Below are positions 45,691-54,473 of a stretch of DNA of 64,000 bases, piece after piece. Numbering within the stretch: the stretch's first letter is position 1; the number at the start of each line of letters is the position of its first letter. The DNA lies in contig NZ_JAHXBG010000010.1 in assembly GCF_020103725.1 (NCBI RefSeq), positions 186,001-250,000 of the forward strand, given 5' to 3'. The translations under genes and the position numbers were made by a program. Under the pieces are notes generated by a model, which made no database searches, was not told the DNA's origin, and saw nothing but the letters and a program-made list of their open reading frames with translations. The DNA is from Hyalangium gracile. Its GTDB lineage: Bacteria > Myxococcota > Myxococcia > Myxococcales > Myxococcaceae.

Positions 45691-48570
45691 TCAATAGCGC
45701 CCCTTGAGCCCGAGGATGGGCAGCACCACGGGAAGGCCGATGGGCCGCTTCTCCAGCTGCGTACCCGTGGGTCCCAGGCCCACATAGTCGAACCCCACCA
45801 CCTCCTGGCTGATCGTCACGTTGAGCATGTCCAGGTAGGCCTCGAGCGTGAACGTCTCGTAGGCCCAGGCCTTGGCCACCCGCACGTCGAAGCGGAAGAA
45901 GGCGGGCAGCCGGTCCACCTGGTCGCGATCCACGGGAATCCAGTCGGTGTGGGGGGTGCCATCACTCGGGTCGACCCGGACGCCCACGCGGTGCGTCTGG
46001 TTCCCGAGCGCGCTCGTCTCCGGGCGCCCCGTGTTGAAGTGCAGCACGCCGCCCACGGTGATGTTGTTGGAGAACCTGTAGCTGAGGACCATGTTGAGGA
46101 TGTGGGTCTGGTCGAAGACGAAGGGCAGGTCCTTCGCCACCACTTCCACGGCTTTCTGCTGCTCGTCATGGCGGACGAAGCGCGTGTAGCGCGTGCTGCG
46201 CTGCAGCGAGTACGAGAGCCACCCGAACCAGTTGCCGCCCAGCGGGCGGCGGATCAACACCTCCATGCCGTACGCCATGCCGTGGCTGGCCAGGCTCGGA
46301 AGCTCCTCGTCGTCGATCTGGATCTGCGAGGCCCTGACCCGCTCGCGGCGGGGCGTCAGCCGAGGCTTGTCGATGGGCTCCGGGTCCGACGGGAACGAGG
46401 GGTCCTCCTCGTCATCGTCGAAGAGCGTCTCGTCCGCGAAGGGGGTCAGCTCCACCGTGCGCAGCATCGGGTTGACGTAGAAGTCCAGGCCCACCTCGAA
46501 GTTCTTGGGCGCCTTCCACTCGGCTCCCACGGAGAACTGGAGCGCCTCCTGCAGCCCCTGCCCCAGCCCCGCGATGTCCACCACGGGCAGGCTGATCAGC
46601 GTGGTGGGCGCCTGGTGGAAGAGCCCCGCGCCGTCCTTGAGCGTCAGGTCCTCGCGCAGCTGGTAGCGCGCGGTGAGCCGAGGCTCCACGGCCACGTGGT
46701 TGGTGCCGCCCGACAGGTGGTAGTTGTCCACGCGCAGCCCGGGTACCACCGTCCACCGGTCGTCCGGCTGCCACCGCAGCTCGCCCCAGGCGCCCGTGAA
46801 GAGGCCCACGGCGACCGGCATGGTGATCTCCAGCTCCTCGAACTCGTCGAAGGGATCGTCCTCGGAGAGCAGGGTGACCTCCGCGCTCTTGCGGTCCACG
46901 TCCGCGCCGCCGCGCAGCGACAGGCGCTCGGCGAGCTTCGCCTCGTAGCCCACCCGGACCGCCAGGCTCCCCTGGTCGATGGCGAACTCGGACTCGTCCT
47001 CCGGACCGCGGCTCACCGTCGAGAGCCGATCCACGCCCCACGTCACGCCCAGCTCCAGCTCGCCGGGCCCCGCGCTCCGCCGGTCTCGCAGGTCCAGGCG
47101 GTGGAAGGCGATCCTCTGCAGCGCCGTGGTGCCGAGCTCGTCCTGGGCCTCCGTGCCCAGCGTGTCCGAGGAGCCGAACGCTAACAGCCGCAGCTTGCCG
47201 CCCGCCAGGTCCTGCTCCACGCGCGCCTGGTAGTCCCAGAAGTCCAGGACGAGCCTGTCGTTCTTCCTGCCGCGCGGCGGCGGATCCTGGATGGCGTTGG
47301 CCGCCAGGGAGATGATCCACGGCGTGTACGAGTAGCGTCCGGCGATGGAGACGTTGGTGCCCGTGGACTTGAAGGGGTACTCGAGGAAGACGCCCGCGTT
47401 GATGAGGTCCGCGTAGGCGCTGCCGTGGACGCGGTCATCGTTGGGACGGCTGAGCCGGCCGTTGATGGCACCGCCCATCAGCCGTCCGTACTCGGGCGGC
47501 GGCGTGCCCGGGTAGAAGTCGATGGTGTCGATGAAGTCCGGGTGGACCACCGCCGGACCGAGGAAGAGGTGGAAGAGGATGGGCACGCGGATGCCGTCCA
47601 GGTAGTAGCCCGTGGACGACGGCTGGCTGCCGCGCACCACGGGGTACGCCACGCCCGACACCATGCTGCCCACGCCGGGCAGCAGCATCACCACGCGGAA
47701 CGGGTCTCCCATGGTGCCCGGCACTTCGCGCAGCTCCGCCTCGCGCAGGGTGACGCGGGACACCTCGGTGCGCTCGCGGTCCCCGCGCACCACCGTCTCG
47801 TACGGGTTGATGATGAGCGGCTCCAGGCCGTAGACCACCTCCAGCGTCTCGCCCCGGCTCAGGTTCTCGATGAAGGTGCCGGGCTTGTGCCCGGATGCCG
47901 TCACGCGCACCTTCTGGCCGGCCGCGGGCCAGCGGGCCTCGAAGCGTCCCTCCGCGTCCGTCTCCACCGGCGAGTCCGGCGCGGCGTCCGACACCAGCAC
48001 CGCTCCCGGCAGTGGCCGGCGGTTGCCCTTCTGCCGCACGAGGCCCTTGAGCGTGACGGGAGCAAGCCGCGGCGCCGTGCCCCCGTCTCCGCCCTCGACG
48101 GCTGCCTCGGCGGGCGCCTCGAAGCGGTACTCGAAGCCGATGCGCACCGGCACCGGCTGGCCGTCCAGCAGCGCCGGAGTGAAGCGCAGCCCCATCGCCG
48201 CATGCAGCGCGGCGTCATCGAGCAGCGGATGCGGCCCCTCCACCAGCGTGGCGGACTCCACCTCGCCCGCCTCATCCAGCAGCAGCTCCAGCCGCACCGT
48301 GCCCGTCACCTGCTCCGTGGCGAGCTCCCGCGGATAGGATGCGGGCGAGTCCGCCAGCAACGTGGGAGCCTGGAATGCCGGCCCCGTGCCCGCATCGGCC
48401 GTACCGCCGGCCTCCAGCTCGAAGCCCGCGTCCGTCCGCCGCAGTCCCACCTCCGTGGCCGTTCCCGCGTCCGGAGTCCCCGCATCCGCCGGCCCACTGC
48501 CGGCGCCCCACGCCCCCTGAGCCAGCAGCACCAGCCCCAGAGCCAAACTCAACCCGAGAGCGCGACTCAC
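45691..48570 (-). CDS. TonB-dependent outer-membrane receptor with an N-terminal TonB_C-like domain
   Basis: 959 aa from the GTG at 48570, which begins a signal peptide (ALGLSLALGLVLLAQGAWG); longer versions of the frame would translate the palindromic repeats and are rejected. Order: Asp/Ala/Gly-rich linker; a TonB_C-like domain at about residues 75-165 (TGTVRLELLLDEAGEVESAT, LHAAMGLRFTPALLDGQPV); a carboxypeptidase regulatory-like domain (LPGAVLVSDAAPDSPVETDA); plug (VVRGSQPSSTGYYLDGIRVP); and a 22-strand-type barrel to the C-terminus. Imports large substrates such as chelated iron or glycans; the substrate is not determinable. The built-in TonB-like domain is unusual outside this group. 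Confidence 0.9.
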   Translation of the reverse strand: MSRALGLSLALGLVLLAQGAWGAGSGPADAGTPDAGTATEVGLRRTDAGFELEAGGTADAGTGPAFQAPTLLADSPASYPRELATEQVTGTVRLELLLDEAGEVESATLVEGPHPLLDDAALHAAMGLRFTPALLDGQPVPVRIGFEYRFEAPAEAAVEGGDGGTAPRLAPVTLKGLVRQKGNRRPLPGAVLVSDAAPDSPVETDAEGRFEARWPAAGQKVRVTASGHKPGTFIENLSRGETLEVVYGLEPLIINPYETVVRGDRERTEVSRVTLREAELREVPGTMGDPFRVVMLLPGVGSMVSGVAYPVVRGSQPSSTGYYLDGIRVPILFHLFLGPAVVHPDFIDTIDFYPGTPPPEYGRLMGGAINGRLSRPNDDRVHGSAYADLINAGVFLEYPFKSTGTNVSIAGRYSYTPWIISLAANAIQDPPPRGRKNDRLVLDFWDYQARVEQDLAGGKLRLLAFGSSDTLGTEAQDELGTTALQRIAFHRLDLRDRRSAGPGELELGVTWGVDRLSTVSRGPEDESEFAIDQGSLAVRVGYEAKLAERLSLRGGADVDRKSAEVTLLSEDDPFDEFEELEITMPVAVGLFTGAWGELRWQPDDRWTVVPGLRVDNYHLSGGTNHVAVEPRLTARYQLREDLTLKDGAGLFHQAPTTLISLPVVDIAGLGQGLQEALQFSVGAEWKAPKNFEVGLDFYVNPMLRTVELTPFADETLFDDDEEDPSFPSDPEPIDKPRLTPRRERVRASQIQIDDEELPSLASHGMAYGMEVLIRRPLGGNWFGWLSYSLQRSTRYTRFVRHDEQQKAVEVVAKDLPFVFDQTHILNMVLSYRFSNNITVGGVLHFNTGRPETSALGNQTHRVGVRVDPSDGTPHTDWIPVDRDQVDRLPAFFRFDVRVAKAWAYETFTLEAYLDMLNVTISQEVVGFDYVGLGPTGTQLEKRPIGLPVVLPILGLKGRY

Positions 48571-48694
48571 ACCGGCGCGCCTGTCCCGCCCACTCCGCCT
48601 GGGCAGTTCCGGGGAAGGCCTTGCCCCCTGGAGGGAACCGCCTGCGCCAAGGCAAAGCCCCGGCCAGGGAGGCGCCCTGGGCGCGAACCGGTCG

Positions 48695-48723
48695 CGAACT
48701 GGTACGACAAGCAGACCCGTTCG
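48695..48723 (+). repeat. Dispersed palindromic repeat, copy 4 (left of a tandem pair)
   Basis: Core with two changes (spacer ACGACAAGCAG; right arm ACCCGTTCG). It is preceded by the full 5' part of the unit, including hairpin CCAGGG-AGGCG-CCCTGG. Confidence 0.88.
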
Positions 48724-48754
48724 CCCAGGGTGCGCCCTGGGCTCGGACCGGTTG

Positions 48755-48783
48755 CGAACTGGTATGACAAGCAGACCAGTTCG
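48755..48783 (+). repeat. Dispersed palindromic repeat, copy 5 (right of a tandem pair)
   Basis: Core identical to copies 1-3, exactly 60 bp after copy 4. The accompanying hairpin is CCCAGGG-TGCG-CCCTGGG, so this pair defines a two-hairpin unit of about 60 bp. Confidence 0.92.
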
Positions 48784-49071
48784 GAGCCAATGCGACCGGC
48801 AGGAGGGCGGTCCGGACGCGGGGGCGGGCTCGGGCCCTCGACCCGTCCCAGGTGGCGAAGCCCGTTCGGGAGTCGTGAAGAGAGCTCTTCGGACCTGCTC
48901 AGCCGCCATGTCCCATCCCCAGCTTCCGCATGGGGTCATGAGGCCAGGGGCTCCGCGGGGATGACAAGCGCCGGTTGCCGCCTGTCGGCCTCTTCGTCGC
49001 GCCTTGAACGCACAGCGGCGTGCCAGACACCCACGCCCGGCACGCCCGAGCCTGGGACGAGCAGGCGCGTC

Positions 49072-49560
49072 TCAAATGCGCGCGATGATGGCCGTGGCCA
49101 CCAGGTGCATCAGCTTGATCTGCGGCCGCTTCAGCCGACGCAGGCTTCGCAGCAGCCGCCGCATCTCCGGCGTGTCATCCAGCCCGGAGGGCACCTCGTC
49201 GGCCCAGGGGGACTCCCCGGAGCCGTTGCGCGGCGCCAGCCCCATGAGCTCGTCCGGGCCGCTGCGCAGCGCCACGCACAGCCGCAGCAGGGTGGGCACG
49301 CTGGGCAGCATCTTCCCGCGCTCCATCCGCCCGTACACCTCGGTGGCCACGCCGATGCGCTCGGCCACATCCGCCTGCGTGAGCCCCGCGCGCATCCGCG
49401 CCAGCCGGGACGACTCGCCCACCGTCGTCGCCAGCCGCTTCTCCATCCGCCGCACCGCCTGAGGCAGTGCTGGCCCCTTGCGGCGCGAACCTCGCCGCCC
49501 CGAGGAGAACGAGACCGTGGAACCTTTCAGGTTGGCTCTCAACACACGAACCTTGCGCAC
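49072..49560 (-). CDS. XRE-family helix-turn-helix regulator
   Basis: 162 aa from GTG 49560; an internal ATG at 49446 would give a 124-aa protein and is a real alternative, since the intervening residues are basic and unremarkable. The HTH_3 domain spans about residues 48-105 (LARMRAGLTQADVAERIG, YGRMERGKMLPSVPTLLRLC). The C-terminal 40 residues are helical (PEMRRLLRSLRRLKRPQIKL). Similar small regulators are numerous in myxobacteria. It is divergent from the Ser/Thr kinase gene. Confidence 0.85.
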   Translation of the reverse strand: MRKVRVLRANLKGSTVSFSSGRRGSRRKGPALPQAVRRMEKRLATTVGESSRLARMRAGLTQADVAERIGVATEVYGRMERGKMLPSVPTLLRLCVALRSGPDELMGLAPRNGSGESPWADEVPSGLDDTPEMRRLLRSLRRLKRPQIKLMHLVATAIIARI

Positions 49561-49883
49561 ATGGCCGGCTGTAGGGGAGTGGCCTGCTGGCGCTCGCCTC
49601 CAGGCGAGTCGTTATAACCTGCCACGTCGGGAGCACATACCCCTATTTACCAGGTAGCGCCCTATTTGATGGGTTGTCTCCCCCGCCCTTCCCGCCGTCT
49701 AAGCCCTGGATTTTCCGATTAGGCCGCGCCGCCTCGACACACCGCGTCAGACAGGCCCTATCAGGTAGGACGGCGCCCAGGCAGTCAGTGGTGCCTCCAC
49801 GCCCTCCCAGGTGACCCGATAGGTGACGCGGGCCAGCGGACGAACCATACTCTCCAGGTCCTCCCCGCCACAGGAGAGCCGTC
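49561..49883. promoter_or_regulatory. Divergent regulatory region with repeated CCCTAT...CAGGTAG motif
   Basis: 323 bp between the XRE regulator and the Ser/Thr kinase gene. CCCTATTTACCAGGTAG at 49641-49657 is partly repeated as CCCTATTTGATGGG at 49660 and as CCCTATCAGGTAGG at 49756-49769. The repeats suggest binding sites for one protein, possibly the XRE regulator itself. No definite -10/-35 pair. Confidence 0.4.
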
Positions 49884-51041
49884 ATGCCGTCCCTGTCCTC
49901 AGAGCCCCCCCTGTCCGAGGTGCTGCTGCGGTCCGGACCCACGTCATATGAGTTCGTCCGGAAGCTGGGCCCGGCCCGCAACGGAGAGCTCATCCTGGCC
50001 CGCCGCCGCTATGACGAGGGCTTCGGCGGCTTCAGCGTCATCAAGCGCCCCGTGTCCCCGGTGTCCGAGGAGGCTCGGCGCCGGCTGCTGGACGAGGCCC
50101 GCGTCAGCTCGCGGCTGCACCACCCCAACCTCCTCACCACGCTGCAGCTCAAGGGCCCCGATGGCATGCCGCACCTGGTGCTGGAGCACGTGCCCGGCTA
50201 CCGGCTCGAGGCGCTGCTGGAGGCCTCCGAGCGGGCTCGGCAGCCCCTCTCGGAGGGCCTGGCCTGCCATGTGGTGGCGGAGATCGCCGATGCGCTGCAC
50301 CACGCCCACACGCTGCTGGATGAGCACGGGCGCCAGCTGGGCATCGTCCACCGGGATGTGACGCCCCACAACATCCTCCTGAGCGAGCACGGCGAGGTGA
50401 AGCTCTTGGACTTCGGCGCCGCCTGGTCCCGGCTGGAGGGGCGCGTGAGCAGCGAGGGCCCCGCCGTCCAGGGGAGCCTCGCCTACGCCGCCCCCGAGCA
50501 CGTCCACCGCCTGGCGCTGGACGGCCGCGCCGATCAGTTCTCCCTGGGCATCGTCCTGCTGCAGCTGCTCACCGGCCGTCACCTCTTCGAGGGCGCCGAC
50601 CGCTTCGACGCGCTCCAGCGCCGGCCGCGCCGGGTGGAGAATGCCACCACCCGCCTGTGCGCTCGCGAGCTGGCCGCGCGCATCCGCGGCTACACCGTGG
50701 CGGACCTGGAGGCCGCCACGCGCGCGGTGCCCGAGGTGCTGCGCCCCATCGTCCACCGTGCGCTCGCGCCGGAGCGCACCAGCCGCTTCCCCTCGTGCGC
50801 CCACCTCTCGCGGGCCCTGCGCGACCACCTGCGAGACACCGAGCAGGCGTGGGGGCGGCACGAGGTACTCACCGAGCTCGTCACCCTGCGCTACGTCACC
50901 CTGCGGGTGGAGTCCGGGGAGGCCCCGGATGACGCCGTCCATGATCGGCTGCTGCCCGAGCAGCCTGCCCCACGGTCCGCTCCTCGCTCCCACACGGTCC
51001 ACAGAGGGGCCAGGCTGCGTGGTACCCCGCGGCGCCGTTGA
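49884..51041 (+). CDS. Eukaryote-like Ser/Thr protein kinase
   Basis: 385 aa. Kinase domain from about residue 22 to 310: a loose Gly-rich loop (KLGPARNGELILARR), Lys in FSVIKRP, catalytic loop GIVHRDVTPHNILL, DFGAAW in the DFG position and the APE-like sequence YAAPEHV. All key residues for phosphotransfer are present. The last 60 residues are basic and disordered; no membrane helix or sensor domain, so it is a cytosolic kinase. Expansion of such kinases is characteristic of myxobacteria. Substrate unknown. Confidence 0.93.
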   Translation: MPSLSSEPPLSEVLLRSGPTSYEFVRKLGPARNGELILARRRYDEGFGGFSVIKRPVSPVSEEARRRLLDEARVSSRLHHPNLLTTLQLKGPDGMPHLVLEHVPGYRLEALLEASERARQPLSEGLACHVVAEIADALHHAHTLLDEHGRQLGIVHRDVTPHNILLSEHGEVKLLDFGAAWSRLEGRVSSEGPAVQGSLAYAAPEHVHRLALDGRADQFSLGIVLLQLLTGRHLFEGADRFDALQRRPRRVENATTRLCARELAARIRGYTVADLEAATRAVPEVLRPIVHRALAPERTSRFPSCAHLSRALRDHLRDTEQAWGRHEVLTELVTLRYVTLRVESGEAPDDAVHDRLLPEQPAPRSAPRSHTVHRGARLRGTPRRR

Positions 51042-51148
51042 TCCATCGAGTACACAACATCCCCGAATCCAAAGACTTCACTCTTCACCGGCTTCGGATG
51101 AGGCTTCGGGGTGAACTCGTGCGCCCGTGAACAGGGGGATGGACCGCA

Positions 51149-51541
51149 ATGCAGGAGCACTTCCGCGTCCTAGTCGTCGAGGACCACAACGACAGCCGGG
51201 AGATGCTGGAGGAGTTCCTCACCGAGGAGGGCTTCACCGTGGAGAGCGCCGTCAACGGGCTCCAGGCCCTGGAGCGGCTGCTGCGCCCGCCTCGGCCAGA
51301 CCTGGTGCTGCTGGACCTGATGATGCCGGTGATGACGGGGTGGGACCTGATGGCTCGGGTGGAAGAGGAGCCGTCGCTGTGGGGGCTGCCGGTCATCATC
51401 GTCTCGGGCGCGGGCGCCACGCGCCCCGTCCCGCGGCGCATCGTGGCGTCCATCCCCAAGCCGTTGGATCTGAACCTGCTGATGGACACCATCGCGCGCC
51501 TGCGCACGGGCCACGGCAGCGCGCTGGCCGCTGGCCGCTGA
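51149..51541 (+). CDS. Single-domain response regulator
   Basis: 130 aa, ATG at 51149 with GGGGGATGG upstream. Receiver: VLVVEDHNDSREML, acceptor Asp in LVLLDLMMPVMTG, Ser in IIVSGAG, Lys in ASIPKPLDL. No output domain. Its stop is 10 bp from that of the convergent histidine kinase at 51552, which makes that kinase a plausible though unproven partner. Confidence 0.93.
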   Translation: MQEHFRVLVVEDHNDSREMLEEFLTEEGFTVESAVNGLQALERLLRPPRPDLVLLDLMMPVMTGWDLMARVEEEPSLWGLPVIIVSGAGATRPVPRRIVASIPKPLDLNLLMDTIARLRTGHGSALAAGR

Positions 51542-51551
51542 AGCTTCCGCC

Positions 51552-53993
51552 TCAGGACGCCGTCAGCGCCGGGGCCGTCGCCGCCATCCGGGGCAGGATG
51601 ACCCGGAACGTCGTGCCCGCCTCCTCGGTGGACGTCACGTCGATGCGGCCGCCGTGCCCCTTCACCACCTGCTCGACGATGTAGAGGCCCAGCCCCAGCC
51701 CGCCTCCCTCGGAGGAGGCGCGCCGGAACGGATCGAACAGGTGCGGCAGCGCCTCGGCGGGGATGGGGCTGCCGCCGTTGTGCACCTCCAGCTCCACCAT
51801 CTCTCCGGTGTCCCGCAGCAGGAAGGAGATGGCCGTGTCCGGCGGGCTGTACTGGAGCGCGTTGCTGCCCAGGTTGGTCACCACCTGCAGCAGCCGGTCC
51901 GCGTCCCACTCGCCCTCGTAGCGCCCGGGCTCCGCGCGCAGGCGCACGTTGCGCTCGGGCCAGGCGGCCTCCAGCTCCTCCACGCCCTGGCGCAGCACCT
52001 GGCGCAGGTCTCCCGTCGTGCGGTGGATGGGGATGCCGCCGCCCAGGCGCCCGCGGGTGAAGTCCAGCAGCTCGGAGATCATCCGCTTCATCCGGTCGGT
52101 GGACTTGGCGACGCGGGCCGCGGCGCGCTGATCCCTCGCGGACAGCGTCTCGCTGTGCAGCAGCTGGGTGGCGGACAGGTGGATGGCGTTGAGCGGGTTG
52201 CGCAGGTCATGGCTGACGATGCCGATGAGCTTGCCTCCGAACTCGGCGGCCTGACGCGCGGCGGCCTCGGCGCGGCGCAGCGGCGTCACGTCCACGAACG
52301 TCACCACCGCCGCGACGATCTGCCCCACCCTGTCCCGGATGGGCGCGCTGGAGCAGAGCACGGCGGTGCGCTGACGATCGCTCCGGCGGAACTCGATCTC
52401 CTCGCCCTGCACCACCTCGCCGCCGAGCAGCGCGCGCGCCAGCGGCCACTCCTCGGGCGTATAGGGCCGGCCATCCAGGTGGAAGCCTGGATAGGCGGAG
52501 TACTCGCCGATGTGGTCGGCCTGGATGAAGGGCATGCCGAGGATGCTCTCCACCTGCCGGTTGCCCATCAGCATCCGCCCCGAGGGCGCCTCGGCGAGGA
52601 TGACGCCCGCCGGCAGCTGCTCCAGCAGCGTGGCCAGCCGGGAGCGCTCGGCCTCGATGTCGGCCAGCAGCCGCTGGCGCTCGAGCTCCGCCGTGCGCCG
52701 CTGGGTGATGTCCAGGAAGGTGCCCGCGCGCTGCACCACCTTGCCGGACGCGTCCCGCAGCGCCGTCACGTGCGTGAGGACGGGGAAGCGGCTGCCGTCC
52801 TTGCGCAGGTGCATGGACTCGTACTCGTGATGGAGCTTGGAGCTGGCCGCCGCCACGTGCCGCGCCAGCACCGCCCGGGACTCCGGGGCGAAGACGTCCA
52901 CCAGCGGCCGGCCGATCAGCTCCTCGCGCGTGTAGCCGTGCATCTGCGCGAACGCCGGGTTCACGTCCTCCAGCACGTTGTCCTCGGAGCGGGCCAGCGC
53001 CACGCCCACGCCCAGGTGGGTGAAGATCTCCTCCCACCGCTCGCGCTGCGACTCGCTCGCCCGCAGCCGGGCCATGGACTGCTCGGCCTGGGTCCGGGCC
53101 ACCTGCTCGCGGGCATGGGCCTGGGCCCGCGCAATCATCGAGGTGGTGCGCGCCGCCATGGTGCGCAGCAGCAGCCGATCCTCGTCGGAGAACTCGTGGC
53201 TGGCGCGGCTGCCCATGTGCACCACGCCGAGCACCTCGTCGCCCAGCAGCAGCGGCACGGCGTAGAGGGCGCGCAGGCCACTGCCGCGCAGCGCCTGACC
53301 GAGCACCCGGGCATCCGTCGCCGCGTCGCGCACGGTGGTGGGCTGGCGCGAGGAGGCCGCCTCGCCGGCGAAGCCCTCTCCGACGCGCACGCGGAAGTCC
53401 TCCTCGAAGGTGATGCCCACCGAGCTCTCCACCCGGAGGAAGTCCCCCTCTCGCACCAGCACGGTGACCGAGTCCACCACCGGAACGGTCTCCCGCAGCA
53501 CCTCGAGCAGGCGCGGCAGGAAGGCAGGAAGGTCCGGGCTGCCGATGGCCGCGGCGGAGATGCGGTCCAGCGCCTGCAGGGTGCGCTCCCGCACCTGCAT
53601 GTAGCGGCTGACCGAGGCGGCCACGGCCTCGTCCACCGCCTCGTGGAAGAGAGTCACCGCCTCCCACGTATCGGTGAAGCCCTGGGCCGCCCACAGCCGC
53701 AGCACGCACCGGCGCAGCAGCCGGTACTCGGTGACGACCTGCCGCAGATCGAACCCCTCGCCCAGCCGCTCCAGGGCATGCACATCCGGGACGGAGCCGA
53801 GCTCGGCGGCCACCTCCGTCTCCGGCGAGCGGGAGATCAGCCGCGCGATGCTGTCCAGCAGCAGCGGCAGGTGGTCTCGCAGCGCGGTGCGCGACAGGCT
53901 CTGCGCGGCGGGAAGCTGACGCACCTCCGCCTCCCATGCCTCCAGGATGGCGTCACGGTGGGTGCGGAAGAACTCTGCAAGTCGAGGTGCCAC
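51552..53993 (-). CDS. Sensor histidine kinase RsbRD_N-GAF-PAS-PAS-HisKA-HATPase
   Basis: 813 aa, GTG start at 53993 without a clear ribosome site. The N-terminal 150 residues match the RsbRD N-terminal type (FFRTHRDAILEAWEAEVRQL, then FDLRQVVTEYRLLRRCVL), a helical sensor otherwise known from stressosome-linked proteins. Then GAF (about 165-310), two PAS domains (about 325-450 and 465-580), HisKA with His595 in IGIVSHDLRNPLNAI, TRGRLGGGIPI, and HATPase (LGSNALQYSPPD, GGGLGLGLYIVEQVVKGHGG). Soluble with several potential inputs. The convergent single receiver at 51149 may be its target. Confidence 0.92.
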   Translation of the reverse strand: MAPRLAEFFRTHRDAILEAWEAEVRQLPAAQSLSRTALRDHLPLLLDSIARLISRSPETEVAAELGSVPDVHALERLGEGFDLRQVVTEYRLLRRCVLRLWAAQGFTDTWEAVTLFHEAVDEAVAASVSRYMQVRERTLQALDRISAAAIGSPDLPAFLPRLLEVLRETVPVVDSVTVLVREGDFLRVESSVGITFEEDFRVRVGEGFAGEAASSRQPTTVRDAATDARVLGQALRGSGLRALYAVPLLLGDEVLGVVHMGSRASHEFSDEDRLLLRTMAARTTSMIARAQAHAREQVARTQAEQSMARLRASESQRERWEEIFTHLGVGVALARSEDNVLEDVNPAFAQMHGYTREELIGRPLVDVFAPESRAVLARHVAAASSKLHHEYESMHLRKDGSRFPVLTHVTALRDASGKVVQRAGTFLDITQRRTAELERQRLLADIEAERSRLATLLEQLPAGVILAEAPSGRMLMGNRQVESILGMPFIQADHIGEYSAYPGFHLDGRPYTPEEWPLARALLGGEVVQGEEIEFRRSDRQRTAVLCSSAPIRDRVGQIVAAVVTFVDVTPLRRAEAAARQAAEFGGKLIGIVSHDLRNPLNAIHLSATQLLHSETLSARDQRAAARVAKSTDRMKRMISELLDFTRGRLGGGIPIHRTTGDLRQVLRQGVEELEAAWPERNVRLRAEPGRYEGEWDADRLLQVVTNLGSNALQYSPPDTAISFLLRDTGEMVELEVHNGGSPIPAEALPHLFDPFRRASSEGGGLGLGLYIVEQVVKGHGGRIDVTSTEEAGTTFRVILPRMAATAPALTAS

Positions 53994-54038
53994 GCGAGAA
54001 AGGTATGCGAGGGAACGAGAGACCGAGGCTGCGGGTGA

Positions 54039-54311
54039 TCAGGAAGTCGAGGCCGCCATCCCTTCATCCGGGCCCCTGAGCTCCAACAAATGGAGCAGCC
54101 CATGCTTCCAGTCCACGGCGTAGTGAACATGGAAGCCCGAGGGAAGCAAGCAGGCGCCAGCGTGTTCCGTTCCCGGTGTCTGGCTCTCCGTGCCGAGCAG
54201 CGGACCGGAGAAGATGGCGCCCAGTTCATGCAGGACGCGCTCGCGCACGGCCGGCTGGCAGGCGGAGAGCACTCCCACCGCCTGGGGCATGAACTGGAGT
54301 CGGAAGGCCAT
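54039..54311 (-). CDS. Small RelE/ParE-fold-like protein
   Basis: 90 aa from the ATG at 54311. The sequence has RelE-superfamily topology: strand FRLQFMP, helical pair (AVGVLSACQPAVRERVLHEL), then a beta-hairpin (GFHVHYAVDWKHGLLHLLEL). There is no antitoxin gene beside it. Instead the divergent gene 163 bp away encodes a receiver fused to what looks like the same fold. Typical RelE catalytic residues cannot be assigned with confidence, so activity on mRNA is uncertain. Confidence 0.6.
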   Translation of the reverse strand: MAFRLQFMPQAVGVLSACQPAVRERVLHELGAIFSGPLLGTESQTPGTEHAGACLLPSGFHVHYAVDWKHGLLHLLELRGPDEGMAASTS

Positions 54312-54473
54312 CGTGGCCTCCAAGCTGGCCACTCGCCGGGGAGAGAGCAAGCGGCCTGGGAGCCAGCCGAGGGCCGCCATCTGTCACTCAGGCAACGGTT
54401 GAGGGCCCCTGAGGGGCAGTTCCTCTCCTCCCAGGAGGAGGGTTCGGGGGGATGGCCCTAGGCTGGCGCTCTC

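Larger units (their letters stand above)
48571..49071. other. 501-bp intergenic region holding two dispersed repeats
   Basis: Upstream of the receptor gene and downstream of the XRE gene (both minus strand). Two full copies of the dispersed repeat occupy about 48657-48783. The rest, to 49071, shows no ORF with coding character, no Fur-box-like site and no clear promoter. Confidence 0.6.

Noticed and set aside
48571-48939. Longer start for the TonB-dependent receptor
   Set aside because: The extension would translate the palindromic repeats; a proper signal peptide begins at the GTG at 48570.
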